In this document: in pieces, positions 1 to 9,984 of the stretch
How the letters are laid out: the number at the start of each line of letters is the position of its first letter
How positions within the stretch are numbered: the stretch's first letter is position 1
Source of the DNA: Stenocarpella maydis
Lineage: Eukaryota > Ascomycota > Sordariomycetes > Diaporthales > Diaporthaceae
NCBI GenBank assembly: GCA_002270565.1
Contig: NQMI01000075.1
Span: 1 to 64,000 of the forward strand
DNA: 64,000 nucleotides
Reading direction: 5' to 3'
Made by a program: the position numbers and the translations under genes
The notes under the pieces: model-generated
Seen by the model: only the letters and a program-made list of their open reading frames with translations
What the model was told of the DNA's origin: nothing
Database searches by the model: none

Positions 1-370
1 ATTAAATATATTCATATAAAGTATTATTTTATATCAAATATAAAAACATATATAAAAGAATACAATAAAATATTTTATATTTAAATTAGTTAATAGATTA
101 AAAATAAAATTAATTTTAAAAGTCTACTTAATTTTTTAAAGTCTTTTATAATTATTTATAGCTAGTTATAATTATTTATAGCTAGTTATAATTATTTATA
201 GCTAGTTATAATTATTTATAGCTAGTTATAATTATTTATAGTCTTTTATATATAGTTATATATTTAGAAGGGAGGTTCTTGCCTTTAATTGCTTAGGAGA
301 GGGAGAGAGTAACCTGTAGAGATCTTAAATGAATCTCCTTTACTAAAAATAATCAAAACCTGGTTGAACC
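1..370. repeat. AT-rich block with 20-bp tandem repeat
   Basis: Strongly AT-rich sequence with no reading frame. Between about 140 and 240 a 20-bp unit (agctagttataattatttat) is repeated about four times nearly perfectly. The segment from about 230 to 350 is related, in the same orientation, to 2500-2625 on the other side of the LSM7 gene. Both share the tagtcttttatatata start and the aatctccttta-type end, with C/T differences between them. This looks like an old dispersed repeat altered by RIP. Confidence 0.75.
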
Positions 371-872
371 CTTGCTAGCCTAGTACAGCCGGCAAGTTGA
401 GATGCTAAGTCATGCTTGCAGAGTCGATCGCGGAGATGCAAGTTTCGACTGCTCGAGTACGTAATCTTTCTTCGGTCCATGTAGACTACCGTATCTTCAT
501 TCAAGGGTTGCACCCGAGCAGGGTCCCCCGCCAGACCGGGACCCTACCCCGGGCCTATGCAGAAGCAGCGGCCGGAGCTGTCCTGCTGGACGGCTCTGCC
601 GAGCTACCCCAGGAGCTGGAGCTGGAAACTCTTTGTCGCGGCTCCCCTGCCCCCAAACCCCTCCAACGCCACCTGCAGCCTTCATCCGCTCTGCCATCCA
701 CTGCCTCACAATTTGCAACCCATCACTCGAATCGGAACGCGCTACCTTTCCCCGGGCCCTGATTGTTGGTAATCACCCCCCCCCAATCAATCAATCCCCC
801 ATCTTTCGCCACCATCACGCGACGAACCCCCCAGCCTCAACACGAGTGCGACACTCGGGACGGCACGCTCTG

Positions 873-896
873 TCTCTCTCTCTCTCTCTCTCTCTC
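873..896 (+). repeat. (TC)n microsatellite in LSM7 leader
   Basis: An uninterrupted TC dinucleotide run lies about 45 bp upstream of the LSM7 start codon. Pyrimidine tracts are common in fungal core promoters and leaders, so it may be part of the promoter or 5' UTR; that role is inferred. Confidence 0.8.
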
Positions 897-939
897 CCAC
901 ACCCACCCACACGGGCGCACGCCGATCTCTTGCTTTGCC

Positions 940-1077
940 ATGGCAGATAGGGGATCTCACCGCGGCGGAGGCGGCCGTGGAGGGGGCAACTCCCGCGGGC
1001 GCGGCGGTGGAGGGCGCGGCGGAGGTGGAGGGCGCGGCGGCGGTGGTCACCAACAGGGCGACCGCAACCAACACGGA

Positions 1078-1108
<31 letters not shown>

Positions 1109-1549
1109 AGTCGCGGCCCAAGAAGGAGAACATCCTGGACCTGTCAAAGTACAGCGACAAGCAGATCACGGTCAAGTTCAACGGCGGCCGGGAGGGTGCG
1201 TCCTGCCCTATATATTCCTGCCCACCTACCCACCCTACACCTACAATGTCCCGGGGCTAGCTTCACATGGGACACATCTGTGCGTGCGAGAGAGAGATGG
1301 GGTGTGGTAGGAGCCCAGTGCTGACCAGTAGCTCTTGCGTGAACAGTCACCGGCGTGCTCAAGGGCTACGACCCCCTCATGAACCTGGTCCTCGACGAGG
1401 CCAAGGAGACGATGCGCGACGACGAGGGCAAGGAGACCACGCGGGCCCTGGGCCTGACTGTCGCCCGCGGCACCCTGATCGTGCTGATCAGTCCAGTCGA
1501 CGGCAGCGAGGAGATTGCGAACCCGTTTGCACAGGCTGAGGATGACTGA
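940..1549 (+). CDS. LSM7: U6 snRNA-associated Sm-like protein LSm7
   Basis: Subunit of the heptameric Lsm rings: Lsm2-8 binds the U6 snRNA 3' end in the nucleus and Lsm1-7 promotes mRNA decapping in the cytoplasm. There are two exons, 940-1195 and 1347-1549, with a 151-bp GT-AG intron; together they give 152 residues. The Sm fold covers about residues 62-145. The Sm1 motif runs through ITVKFNGGRE, VTGVLKGYDPL and NLVLDEA, and the Sm2 motif is LGLTVARGT followed by VLISP. The C-terminal NPF is typical of Lsm7. Residues 3-56 form a low-complexity extension of repeated RGG/GGG units that is absent from yeast Lsm7. The ATG at 940 is the first that reads in frame into the Sm domain. The family call is firm; a role for the RGG tail in RNA binding is inferred. 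Confidence 0.93.
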
Positions 1550-2460
1550 GATTCCCGGGGAGCGGCGGAGAATGGTGCCATACCAAAAGAGGGGGTGACA
1601 GACAGAAGAGAGATTTGACGATGTTGAGTCCCGGCATAGAAGGGGGGGGGTGGGTGGTACCTGATGTGGATGGTTGGAAGCAACATCACCTTGGGGTTAC
1701 TGTCGGTCCGTTGGGGAGAGCTTGTTGGGGAGAGTGGAGCGGGAGAAGATCTAGGAGTATACATCCGTACTTAGTTAACGGACCACACAGTCTGGTATCT
1801 CCCGGCACATTGGAGACGACGCATCGAATATCAAAAGAACGGAACGGCCGTGGCCTAGATGTTGCACATCAACCCGGAGCTCGGGAAGGGAAAACACTCA
1901 GGACAGATACCCTGAAAAAATTAAGAAGGGGGGAGAGAGAGAGAGAGAGAGAGAAGGGACTTGAAAGCCGCCAGTCTTTCACGGCCTCGCACGAGCGGAG
2001 TTCCGCTCGTGTTGGTTCCCCAACATTCATTATGCGTGACGATAGCTTGCCATGGGTTATGCGGTGTGCAGGCGGATGAGACCAGTCCTGGCATCGGGAT
2101 CCCATGTGCTGCTGGGTGGGCTGGCTCGCCATATGAACCTCGGATGTCCCACTCAAGCTTCCAGCCCCAGCCCGCGGTCCTACAAACTGTTTGAGCATCC
2201 CCATCATAAGCGACAGAGGCACTAAAAGAACACCCAGTCCTGACTTCGGACGTGGTGGGCAGAACGATTTGGCATGCAGTACCAGAACGCATGTCAGCTA
2301 GTAGCATCAATGGGGTATAGGAGACATAACAACGCCAGATACATCACCACATCAGCTCGTTTCATTCATCACATCGCTTGTATTAGTAATTGATGGAAGC
2401 ATGAAACAAACTCAGCAAGATTTAGTTATTTCTAGTAGCCCACTTACATTCTTTAAGGCT
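1550..2460. other. Intergenic, 3' flank of LSM7
   Basis: No recognisable gene. A GA dinucleotide run lies at about 1932-1954. GC content falls towards the AT-rich block that starts near 2420. Short open frames on both strands have no recognisable domains. Confidence 0.6.
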
Positions 2461-2752
2461 GCCTACAGCTGCCTACAGCTGCCTACAGCTGCCTATAGCT
2501 ACTTATAGTCTTTTATATATAATTAAGTATTTAAAGAGGAAATTCTTATCTCTAATCTCTTAAAAAAGAGAAAGAAGCATTAATAAAAACCCTAAATAAA
2601 TCTCCTTTATTAAGAATAACTAATTATAAGCCTATATTACTCTTTTAATTAGGTAATATTCTTTATTTAATAATATTTAATAAACGTTTAAATTCCATTG
2701 CTTAATTCTATATTATTAAAATTAAAATAGCTACTTATAATTCTGATCAATT
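2461..2752. repeat. AT-rich repeat copy with 10-bp tandem units
   Basis: It starts with three perfect and one C-to-T-altered copies of the 10-bp unit gcctacagct. It then continues into an AT-rich segment (about 2500-2625) related to 230-350 in the same orientation. The differences between copies are mainly C/T, as expected of RIP. Confidence 0.7.
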
Positions 2753-3336
2753 TGTGCTATAGAATAGCATTCAGTTCAGCGTGTGTTTCGGCAGGGTCGC
2801 AGTGTGGTGCTCTGAGGCGAATTGGAACAATTGACAATGGTCTGGACAACTTTTGTATTGAATTAAGTTGGGCTTCTGTAAGCCCTCCTTATATACCCTC
2901 CGACGTCGTCTCACCCCTGGGCACGCTGCGGTCGGCTCTGGTGCAAATTTGCAAATGCCGGAAAATTCGCCCTTCCAACACACCATCTTTGGTTCCAAGC
3001 AGCCAGCCAACCATAGCCCTAGCAATGCCCAAATTAAGTACATACAAACTTCAGAAATCAGGCTATCCAATGCACTAAGTCATATACTTTTTGGGTAAGA
3101 AATAAGGGTAATGCAGAGGTCTGAATTAAGGTGCAAATGCAGGCCAAAATAATCGACTCACGGCCACCAAACTCATCTTGCGTCACGCACGCACTGGGCG
3201 TACTTAGCGAAAATCGCCTGACTCGCAAGTCTAGGGTAACTCCTTGCTAGGAAGTCTAGGGTAACTCCTTACAACGAAGTCTAGGGTAACTCCTTGCACG
3301 GAGTACCAACGCCCTGCTGAGCGGTTCCGTTTAACA
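2753..3336 (-). mobile_element. LTR copy A (reverse orientation), solo or relic
   Basis: A 584-bp sequence bounded by tg...ca. It is repeated in the opposite orientation at about 7827-8361 (copy B) and 8513-9006 (copy C). Read on the minus strand it has a TATA box (gggtatataagg) followed by a GCTTACAGAAGC palindrome and a C-rich stretch, the layout of an LTR promoter. Near its minus-strand start are three tandem 25-bp units (3227-3301). I saw no clear target-site duplication and no matching direct partner for this orientation, so it is probably a solo LTR. Superfamily is unknown. Confidence 0.7.
3227..3301. repeat. 25-bp x3 tandem repeat inside LTR
   Basis: Three consecutive 25-bp units, each starting aagtctagggtaactcctt and differing only in the last five or six bases. 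Copy B (7827 onwards) has the same array inverted. Copy C has lost most of it. Repeats at this place in an LTR may be enhancer-like; that is inference. Confidence 0.85.
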
Positions 3337-3934
3337 ATAATATCTGTNGGTATGCATTGTATCTGAACCCTCGCCCTTGCTAAGCAAGAACTATATGAGG
3401 CATTGCTCCTTTAACAGTAATGGAAATCCTCGCCGGCAAGTTGTAGTCAAATATTAATACCATAAAGGCATATACGCTAAGTAATGAGTCGTATGGTTTA
3501 TTGAGGATTGCTGGAAGCAGGGGTATATATAGCAATAGGCACCAAATATTGCAATATGCTAATTTCTATATAAGAGGTGTGTGATGATGTGGTGATAAGT
3601 GAGCTAAATTGTAACCCCCAACTGATCAACTTCAGGGCAACCACCTTCTACTGTACCCACAGGCCTGATGATAGTATTATTTGATTCGTCTAAAGAAAGG
3701 CTCTTTTGCTATATACTACTTATAGATATACCTATAGTTCCTGGGCGTTAAGGCTGTGTTGTTGGTTGGGGGTTATAATGCCTATCATATCCGGGCACAT
3801 AAGCACAACTTCAAGAGCACTTAAATTGCTTCCACGCCACATACTATACACTATTGAAATCATCTTACATAGGCAATACACACATATTAGGGGCTTCAAA
3901 TTGTATATCTAGCCAGCTGTTTAATTAATAGACC
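3337..3934. other. AT-rich transposon flank, contains one N
   Basis: Degenerate sequence between LTR copy A and the mariner transposase relic, with an ambiguous base at 3347. It may contain the 3' end of the mariner-like element, but I could not identify its terminal inverted repeats. Confidence 0.5.
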
Positions 3935-4995
3935 CTTACCTTGGCTCTAAAATCATTGCCTTTCTGAAGTGACCTGCAATAGCTTCCTTCTAAGCGCTAA
4001 CGCTATATATATAATCAATAAGGAATTACCTCCAGTTATTATCTGTATGCCACTAGTCTTCTTTATACTGATAGTAATAACGAATATACTTCTTTAGATT
4101 ACCAAAGAATGCCTCAATAGGGTTAAGATCCAGGGAATATAGAGGGAGGTATATAAGCCGAACCCCTGCCTTATCATATACCTGTTGGAGGTCATCATGA
4201 TAGTGGAAGCTTGCATTATCCATTACTAGTACTGAGTTCGGCCCTGGGAATGGTGTTATTTTGGGAATAACCTTAACCTCTATAAAGGTAATAAAGCCTT
4301 CCCCATTAGTATAGCCCTAATATACTAATAGACCTAGAATACCCTTAATCATAAGGGCTAGAAGCACTTGAAATCAAGTGCCACGATTTATGCCCCCTCT
4401 GGGTATTAGCTTCTTTAGCTGAATTCCCTTTAGCGCCCATATAGTGCGTTATAGCCCATTTCTCTTATTAATATTAGACTTATTAATAAAGATAAGTTAA
4501 TTAGCCTGATATTCTTGTATATTAATAATCCAGGCAGCTTGGATCTCATGGTTGCATTCTATAGCAATAAAGGAGCGTGATTTCTTCATTTACTTAACTC
4601 CCTTGAGTGCCTGGCTAATAGTGCTTATAGAGATAAATAGATCAAAGGTTTCAAGTAACTACTATTGTATCTCATCTTGATAGAGGTTGTTCTTTTTGGA
4701 AAGGTGGTTAAGGAGGGCCTGGGTAATGAGAAGATATGTTAGAATGTATAGACGCCCGGGACTTAAATTATAAATGTTATAGTGGAAGTCACTTAGCTAT
4801 ATGCTATTATAGGCTAACGGTAATATACCCGGCATAAATATATTACCGGATATTTGATTCTTCCTCTTTAGCTTATATATCTAGCGCTTAGAATACTTGA
4901 TAGTTTTTATAATAGTTATATTATTAGCTAGATTGATGTTTAGAAGCCCCTTAATCATTGTGAGCTCTAGCGGGGTGAGGTGGCGCTACATAGTT
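3935..4995 (-). pseudogene. Tc1/mariner-like DDE transposase relic
   Basis: Minus-strand translation follows the fungal Tc1/mariner DDE_3 transposase from near its N-terminus to its C-terminus. A helix-turn-helix start (RHLTPLELTMIKGLL) lies near 4990-4950, then a second helix region with QALKGVK, then a degenerate region around the first catalytic aspartate (FINKSNINKRNGL; normally FVDESG...KRxG, so Asp is now Asn). Next come VLVMDNASFHYHDD with the second Asp, YLPLYSLDLNPIEAFF with the third acidic position, and a C-terminal HFRKAMILEP. About eight or more stop codons interrupt it, nearly all explained by C-to-T change. This relic is inactive and typical of RIP. Confidence 0.88.
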
Positions 4996-5756
4996 GTAAA
5001 AACACTATATATCGAATCATAAGAGTTGATTTATATGGGGTTAATAGCCTTACAGCGTGCTAAGGCGTGGTGGGTTAAGCAATAGGCGTTAATAGTTGAA
5101 TGCTAAAGGGATGCTGATTTATATGGGGAACGGGTGTGTGTTAATATGTGCGCGACACTAGTGCGTTTTTGGCACTCTCGCTTGCAAATCAGAATATGTT
5201 GCTATCCAGCCAGCTCTAGTGCTTAATTATAACCTGCTTTACATTCCATGCTGCAAAGAACGGTACACTACAATTCGACCTTAACATTAATAATAAGGAA
5301 TATAGGCTAAGGCTTATGTTAATTACTGAGCAACACTAAAATCTTATATCTGCCTAGAGGCTGGTTATAGTTTACCCACCCAGCTTTTTGTATTTACCTA
5401 CCCAACTATTTGTATAGGCGCACCCAGTATAAGAATTAAGCATGCAGTACACCATAAATTCTTATACCTCCCCCTCTCTCAAGCCCCTTCACACCCTACC
5501 AAGCACCAAAAGGAGGGCCCTCTATATATACCCAAAGGAAGCCCCTCCATATGCCTAAAGGAAGGCCCTCTATATACACCTAGTGGAAAGCCCTTTATAT
5601 GCTCCTTTAAAAGTCTTTCCTCTAGGCATATAGAAGGCCTTCCTCTAGATATATTAAGGGGCTTCCTTTAGATATATATAGAAGGCCTTCCTCTATATAT
5701 ATGCTAGGCATATAAAGGGCATATAAAGGGCTTAAAGGGTTAAGGTAGGCCTTTTA
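4996..5756. other. AT-rich spacer with palindromic hairpin
   Basis: There is no gene. It includes the 5' flank of the mariner relic, and at about 5512-5700 a large near-perfect inverted repeat, annotated separately. Confidence 0.6.
5512..5700. repeat. About 90-bp-arm inverted repeat (hairpin)
   Basis: The left arm (about 5512-5600) contains repeated units of the type aaaggaaggccctctatata. The right arm (about 5601-5700) carries the reverse complement of the same succession, with almost no loop. Arms differ mainly at C/T positions. The DNA or RNA could fold into a long hairpin of about 90 bp built from roughly 30-bp subunits. Its origin is unknown; it may be a foldback element. Confidence 0.7.
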
Positions 5757-6257
5757 TGTTATGAACCACCCAGTGTTGGCGGCTGACTACCGCAGAAGAC
5801 AACCCCGCAGGCCAGGAGCTAGCTCCCAAAAAGGTTGTCCCACCTGATCTAAGCAGTGAGCTACCCCGCTCGGGTTAGGGTTAGGGACCCACTAGAATCG
5901 ATGAGATCTGTGTTGACTCCATCAAGCAATACCCAGTCGACAGACTCACCATCAATCCTATTGAGCCACTGAAGAGTTGGAACATATATACGGACATGGT
6001 TGTTACCCCACAAGTAGATAGCTTTTATAGAACAGACTTTTTAGTTGTTAATCTAAGTATTTAGTTTACCTACTGGATAGCCTTACAGCTAGTGATTATT
6101 GTTAGTCAGAACGAATATTGTTTAATCACCATATCGCAACGTATTCCGAACATAAACCCTTGATCCCTTGGGCTTTAGGTAACTCGGACCCCTTTGATCA
6201 TTACACGGGGGTTGTCTTCTGCGGTAGTCATCGGCTGATGGGCGCGGGTTTATAACA
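5757..6257. mobile_element. ~500-bp element with inverted ends
   Basis: A 22-bp perfect inverted repeat, gactaccgcagaagacaacccc, lies at 5785-5806 and, reversed, at 6208-6229. Outside it the extreme ends are also roughly complementary: tgttatgaacc at the left and ggtttataacaca at the right. The interior has moderate GC, contains two TTAGGG units at about 5875, and has no long reading frame. It could be a MITE-like nonautonomous DNA transposon, or a solo LTR with unusual inverted ends. No target duplication could be fixed. Confidence 0.55.
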
Positions 6258-6608
6258 CATAAGTTATGAATAAATAAGCTAAATTAATAAATAAATTAAA
6301 TTTATAATATTTATAAGCTTTTATTAACCCTAGTATCTTTTTAAAGATAATTAATTAATAAAACTTAGTATTAATTAATACTAATTCTACTTAATGACTT
6401 ATTTCTGACTAAATTTATTAATTTAAAAAGAATTAGAGTAAATATAAAAAAGCTTGTAATTATTGAGATTTTAATATAACAATTCTTTTTTAATATTAAT
6501 TATATTTCTGATTTTTATATTACTCTTATACTAATTTATTTATTTAAATATTTCATATATTAATATTTTATAATAATAATATACATCTAATATATTGTAA
6601 TATTACCC

Positions 6609-6770
6609 TGTTGGATTGCATGCAATCCTATTGGGCTAGGCTGCCTGACTAAGCTAAGAAGCTTGGCAGGAGGAGAGGCTACTTTTCCTGTTTATATAAA
6701 GCGTCCTTGCTTTCTCTAGATAATTAGAAAAGCAAGCAATTACAGACTCATTAAGTAAAACCCTATATAT
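6609..6770 (+). mobile_element. Possible Ty1/copia LTR fragment
   Basis: It starts TGTTGGATTGCATGCAATCC, which contains a perfect 16-bp palindrome. The TGTTGG start is common in Ty1/copia LTRs. A TATA-like tttatataaagcg follows at about 6690. The right border is lost in AT-rich sequence and no second LTR was seen, so the assignment is tentative. Confidence 0.4.
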
Positions 6771-7704
6771 ATATATATACTATTACTATATAGTAAAGGC
6801 TATTTAATACTAAATAGTAAATTGCTTAGTAATTTATAGATTAGTAAGAGTAAAAAGATAAGTTTTATATAAATATAACTTAATTAAGCCTACTAGATTA
6901 GCAACCTTAAAAGAACTAGAAATTATATACTTATATTATGTTCTATAAATAACTCTTTCTTATACTTAATAATATATCTATAATAGCAGAAGCTAATAAT
7001 TATATAAGGAAGAATAAGTTCTAAGTAACTAAATTACTTAAAAAAGCTTATACTTAAGAAGGCATTAATAGTAATAAAAGCTAATAACTATATAAGAATC
7101 TTATACTTAATAAGGATTTTATATTAAATAAGAGCTAATAATTATATAAAACTAAATGACAAGGTATATATTATCTTCTATAACTTATTAATACTAAGAC
7201 TAATTAACTTATATGGTATAATATGAAGATTATTATAATACTAAGCTAAATAATTCTAGAAGAACAGTTATAAGCTAAGTTAATTACTAACTAACCTTAA
7301 GATTAGTTAATATATAAAAAGGTTTAAGAAGGAAGTTTTATTAAACTATTAGGTTTAAGGAGATATATTAACCTTATAACTTAATATAACTAAATTAACT
7401 CTGATAATAGCCCTATACAAATTCTAACTAAACACTTATATTATATAATTTATATTAAAGATAAAAATATTTGGAGTATTAATAAGAATTCTTTAACCAT
7501 TATTATATAAAAACTTTAAAGGATAAATAGATATTTAGTATAATTTTATAAAGAAAATATTCCTTAAGGATTATTTAAATGCTTTTAAAGAGTAGAAGAT
7601 TAAAATACTAAAAATATAAAGAATTAAAACAAAATTATATATTTTAATTAAAACATTTATAAGTAAAACTAAGAAAATAAAAGCTTAAAGAAATTAAATA
7701 TAAA

Positions 7705-7706
<2 letters not shown>

Positions 7707-7755
<49 letters not shown>

Positions 7756-7768
7756 TTTTTTTTTTTTT
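7707..7768. repeat. Poly(A)45-poly(T)17 junction
   Basis: About 45 A residues are followed directly by about 17 T residues, a self-complementary homopolymer block. It may be a real low-complexity hairpin or an assembly artefact. Confidence 0.85.
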
Positions 7769-7826
7769 ATTTTTATTTAACTCTAAAATAAATAATATTA
7801 ATAATTTTATTAGAGACAGAGTGTGA

Positions 7827-8361
7827 CAGGGCGTTGGTACTCCGTGCAAGGAGTTACCCTAGACTTCGTTGTAAGGAGTTACCCTAAACTTCTAGCAAGG
7901 AGTTACCCCAGACTTGCGAGTCAGGCGATTTTCGCTAAGTACGCCAGTGCGTGCGTGACGAAAGATGAGTTTGGTGGCGTGAGTCGATTATTTTGGCCTA
8001 CATTTGCACCTTAATAGACCTCTTCATTACCCTTATTTCTTACCCCAGGTATATGATTTAGTGCATTGGATAGCTTGTTTTCTGAAGTTTGTATGTATTT
8101 AATTTGGGCATTGCTAGGTCTGTGGTTGGCTAGTTGCTGGAACCAAAGATGGTGTGTTGGAGGGCGAATTTTCCAGAATTTGCAAATTTGCACCAGAGCC
8201 TACCGCAGCGGGCCAGGGGTGAGACACGTCGGAGGGTATATAAGAGGGCTTACAGAAGCCCAACTTAAATCAATACAAAGTTTTCCAGTTCATTATAAAT
8301 CGTCCCAATTCGCCTCAGAGCAACACACTGCGACCCTGCCGAAAACCACGCTTGAACTGAA
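7827..8361 (+). mobile_element. LTR copy B (forward)
   Basis: Inverted copy of 2753-3336, lacking about 20 bp at each end. It retains the 25-bp tandem units at its start and the TATA box (gggtatataagagg) at about 8237. It is separated by only about 150 AT-rich bases from copy C in the same orientation, with no internal region between them. Confidence 0.7.
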
Positions 8362-8512
8362 ATATCTAATTTTAAATAAAAACCATATTTGAAATCAAAA
8401 ATAATATAACCTTTTATCAACAACCTATTACTCTATAATATAAAAAATAAAAATTAAACTTTTTTTATATAAAAGCTTATATTTAAAAAACTTAAGAGAT
8501 ACCTTGTATAAA

Positions 8513-9006
8513 AGAACCGCTCAGGCAGGAGTTACCTAGACTTCCGGAGTCACGGATTTCCGCTAAGTACGCCCAGTACGTGCGAACGCAAGATGAGATT
8601 TGGCCGTGAGTCGATAATTTTAGCCTGCATGCACAACTTAATTTAAACCTCTGCATTACCCTTATTTCTTACCAAAAAAGTATATAACTTGTGCATTGGG
8701 TAGCGATTTCTGAATTTATAAATATGAACTTGATTTGGGCATTGTAGGCTATGGTGGTTAGTTACTTGGAAAAAGATGGTGTGTTGGAAGGGCGAATTTT
8801 CCGGCATTTCCAAATTTGCACCAGAGCCTAACGCAGCATGCCCAGGGGTGAGACAACGTCAGAGGGTATATAAGGAGGGCTTACAGAAGCCCAACTTAAT
8901 TTAATATAAAGTTGTCCAGACCATTGTTAATCGTCCCAATTCGCCTCAGAGCACCACTGCGACCCTGCTGAAACACACGCTGAACTGAATGCTATTCTAT
9001 AGCACA
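8513..9006 (+). mobile_element. LTR copy C (forward), internally deleted
   Basis: Third copy of the same LTR. It begins in the gaaccgctcag segment, lacks most of the 25-bp tandem array, keeps the TATA region at about 8866, and ends with ctattctatagcaca as copy A does. It has more small deletions than copy B. Confidence 0.7.
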
Positions 9007-9980
9007 AATTCTTCAAAATATACTAAACGCTGCTTTTTTAGATTTATCTAAAGCTAATACACCTATATTTACTAAATTAGAACTATAATATACTAAAGAT
9101 TCCTACTATAAGTGTAACTATTCTAATTATATTATTACCTTATTTACTTAACTAGGCCTTATAAAGAGCAGAAAACTAAAAACACTAGCTAAAAAATACT
9201 TATATTATAATAATAAAAATCTCTTATAAGTATTTATAAGAACCCTAGAATTATTATACTTACTATATTTGATTATAAATGAAATAGCATAATACTCCGT
9301 CTATTATCTAATAAAATTACCCTTTTTTATTATAAATATATAAGATATAATATTAAAACTTAGGGATTTAATTAAAGTAAAAAGATAATCCTACTTATTA
9401 AAGCTCTTAAAATATAGCTTTTTTATATATACTATTATAATTGAATTAGTAAAAACTATATAAAAAAAGATAGATAATAAAGAAAAGAGGAAACATATTA
9501 GATAACCTTTTTAAGAGTGAAGAATTAATAGAAAAGGTGAATAATATCATAAATATAATAAGAATAAAATTAGAGATTAGTTATTAGTCTCCTAAAGTTA
9601 TAAATAAAACCTCACTAGCTAGTTAAATAGATTAGTAGGAAGTAGTATAATTTAATAAGGTTATATAATAAATTAAAAAAATAACTAAAGTAGTTAGAGT
9701 AATAATATTGCTTTAAGTAATCTAAATACTTCATTACTCCTATTACTCTAGGCTCAAAAGAAATTATATAAACTTATAATTATTACTCCTAGATAGCATA
9801 GCTTAAAATAGCTCTTTAGTAATTAATCTAAGTATTCATCTAGGAATAACTTTAATAGCTTTTAGTTACTATTATTATATTACTTAGAATAATCCCACCT
9901 TAAACGTCCCTTAAATGTAAACCCACTCAATAGGTTTATCAGCGAAGAACCAGCTATAATCATTATAACTTATTTAAGCC
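9007..9980 (+). repeat. Degenerate direct duplication, unit 1
   Basis: An AT-rich unit repeated in the same order at about 9985-11170. Shared landmarks are the start (atatactaaagattcctactata), the aggccttataaagagc stretch, and the end (aatcccaccttaaacg... to gaaccagctataatcat). No reading frame survives. Most differences between units are C/T or A/G, in line with RIP of a duplicated sequence. Confidence 0.65.
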
Positions 9981-9984
9981 ATTA

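Larger units (their letters stand above)
6258..7826. other. AT-rich degenerate transposon sequence
   Basis: There are no open frames. Base composition is almost entirely A/T from about 6260 to 6600 and 6840 to 7820. A less degraded patch at 6609-6770 looks like a copia-type LTR (separate entry). A homopolymer A45-T17 junction lies at 7707-7768. Confidence 0.6.

Noticed and set aside
3227..3301. Short regular repeats considered as CRISPR-like array
   Set aside because: Only three contiguous 25-bp units with no spacers, located inside an LTR of a eukaryotic genome.
5872..5887. Two TTAGGG units resembling a telomere
   Set aside because: Only two units, inside a repeat element and not at a sequence end. 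Two units occur by chance or belong to the element.
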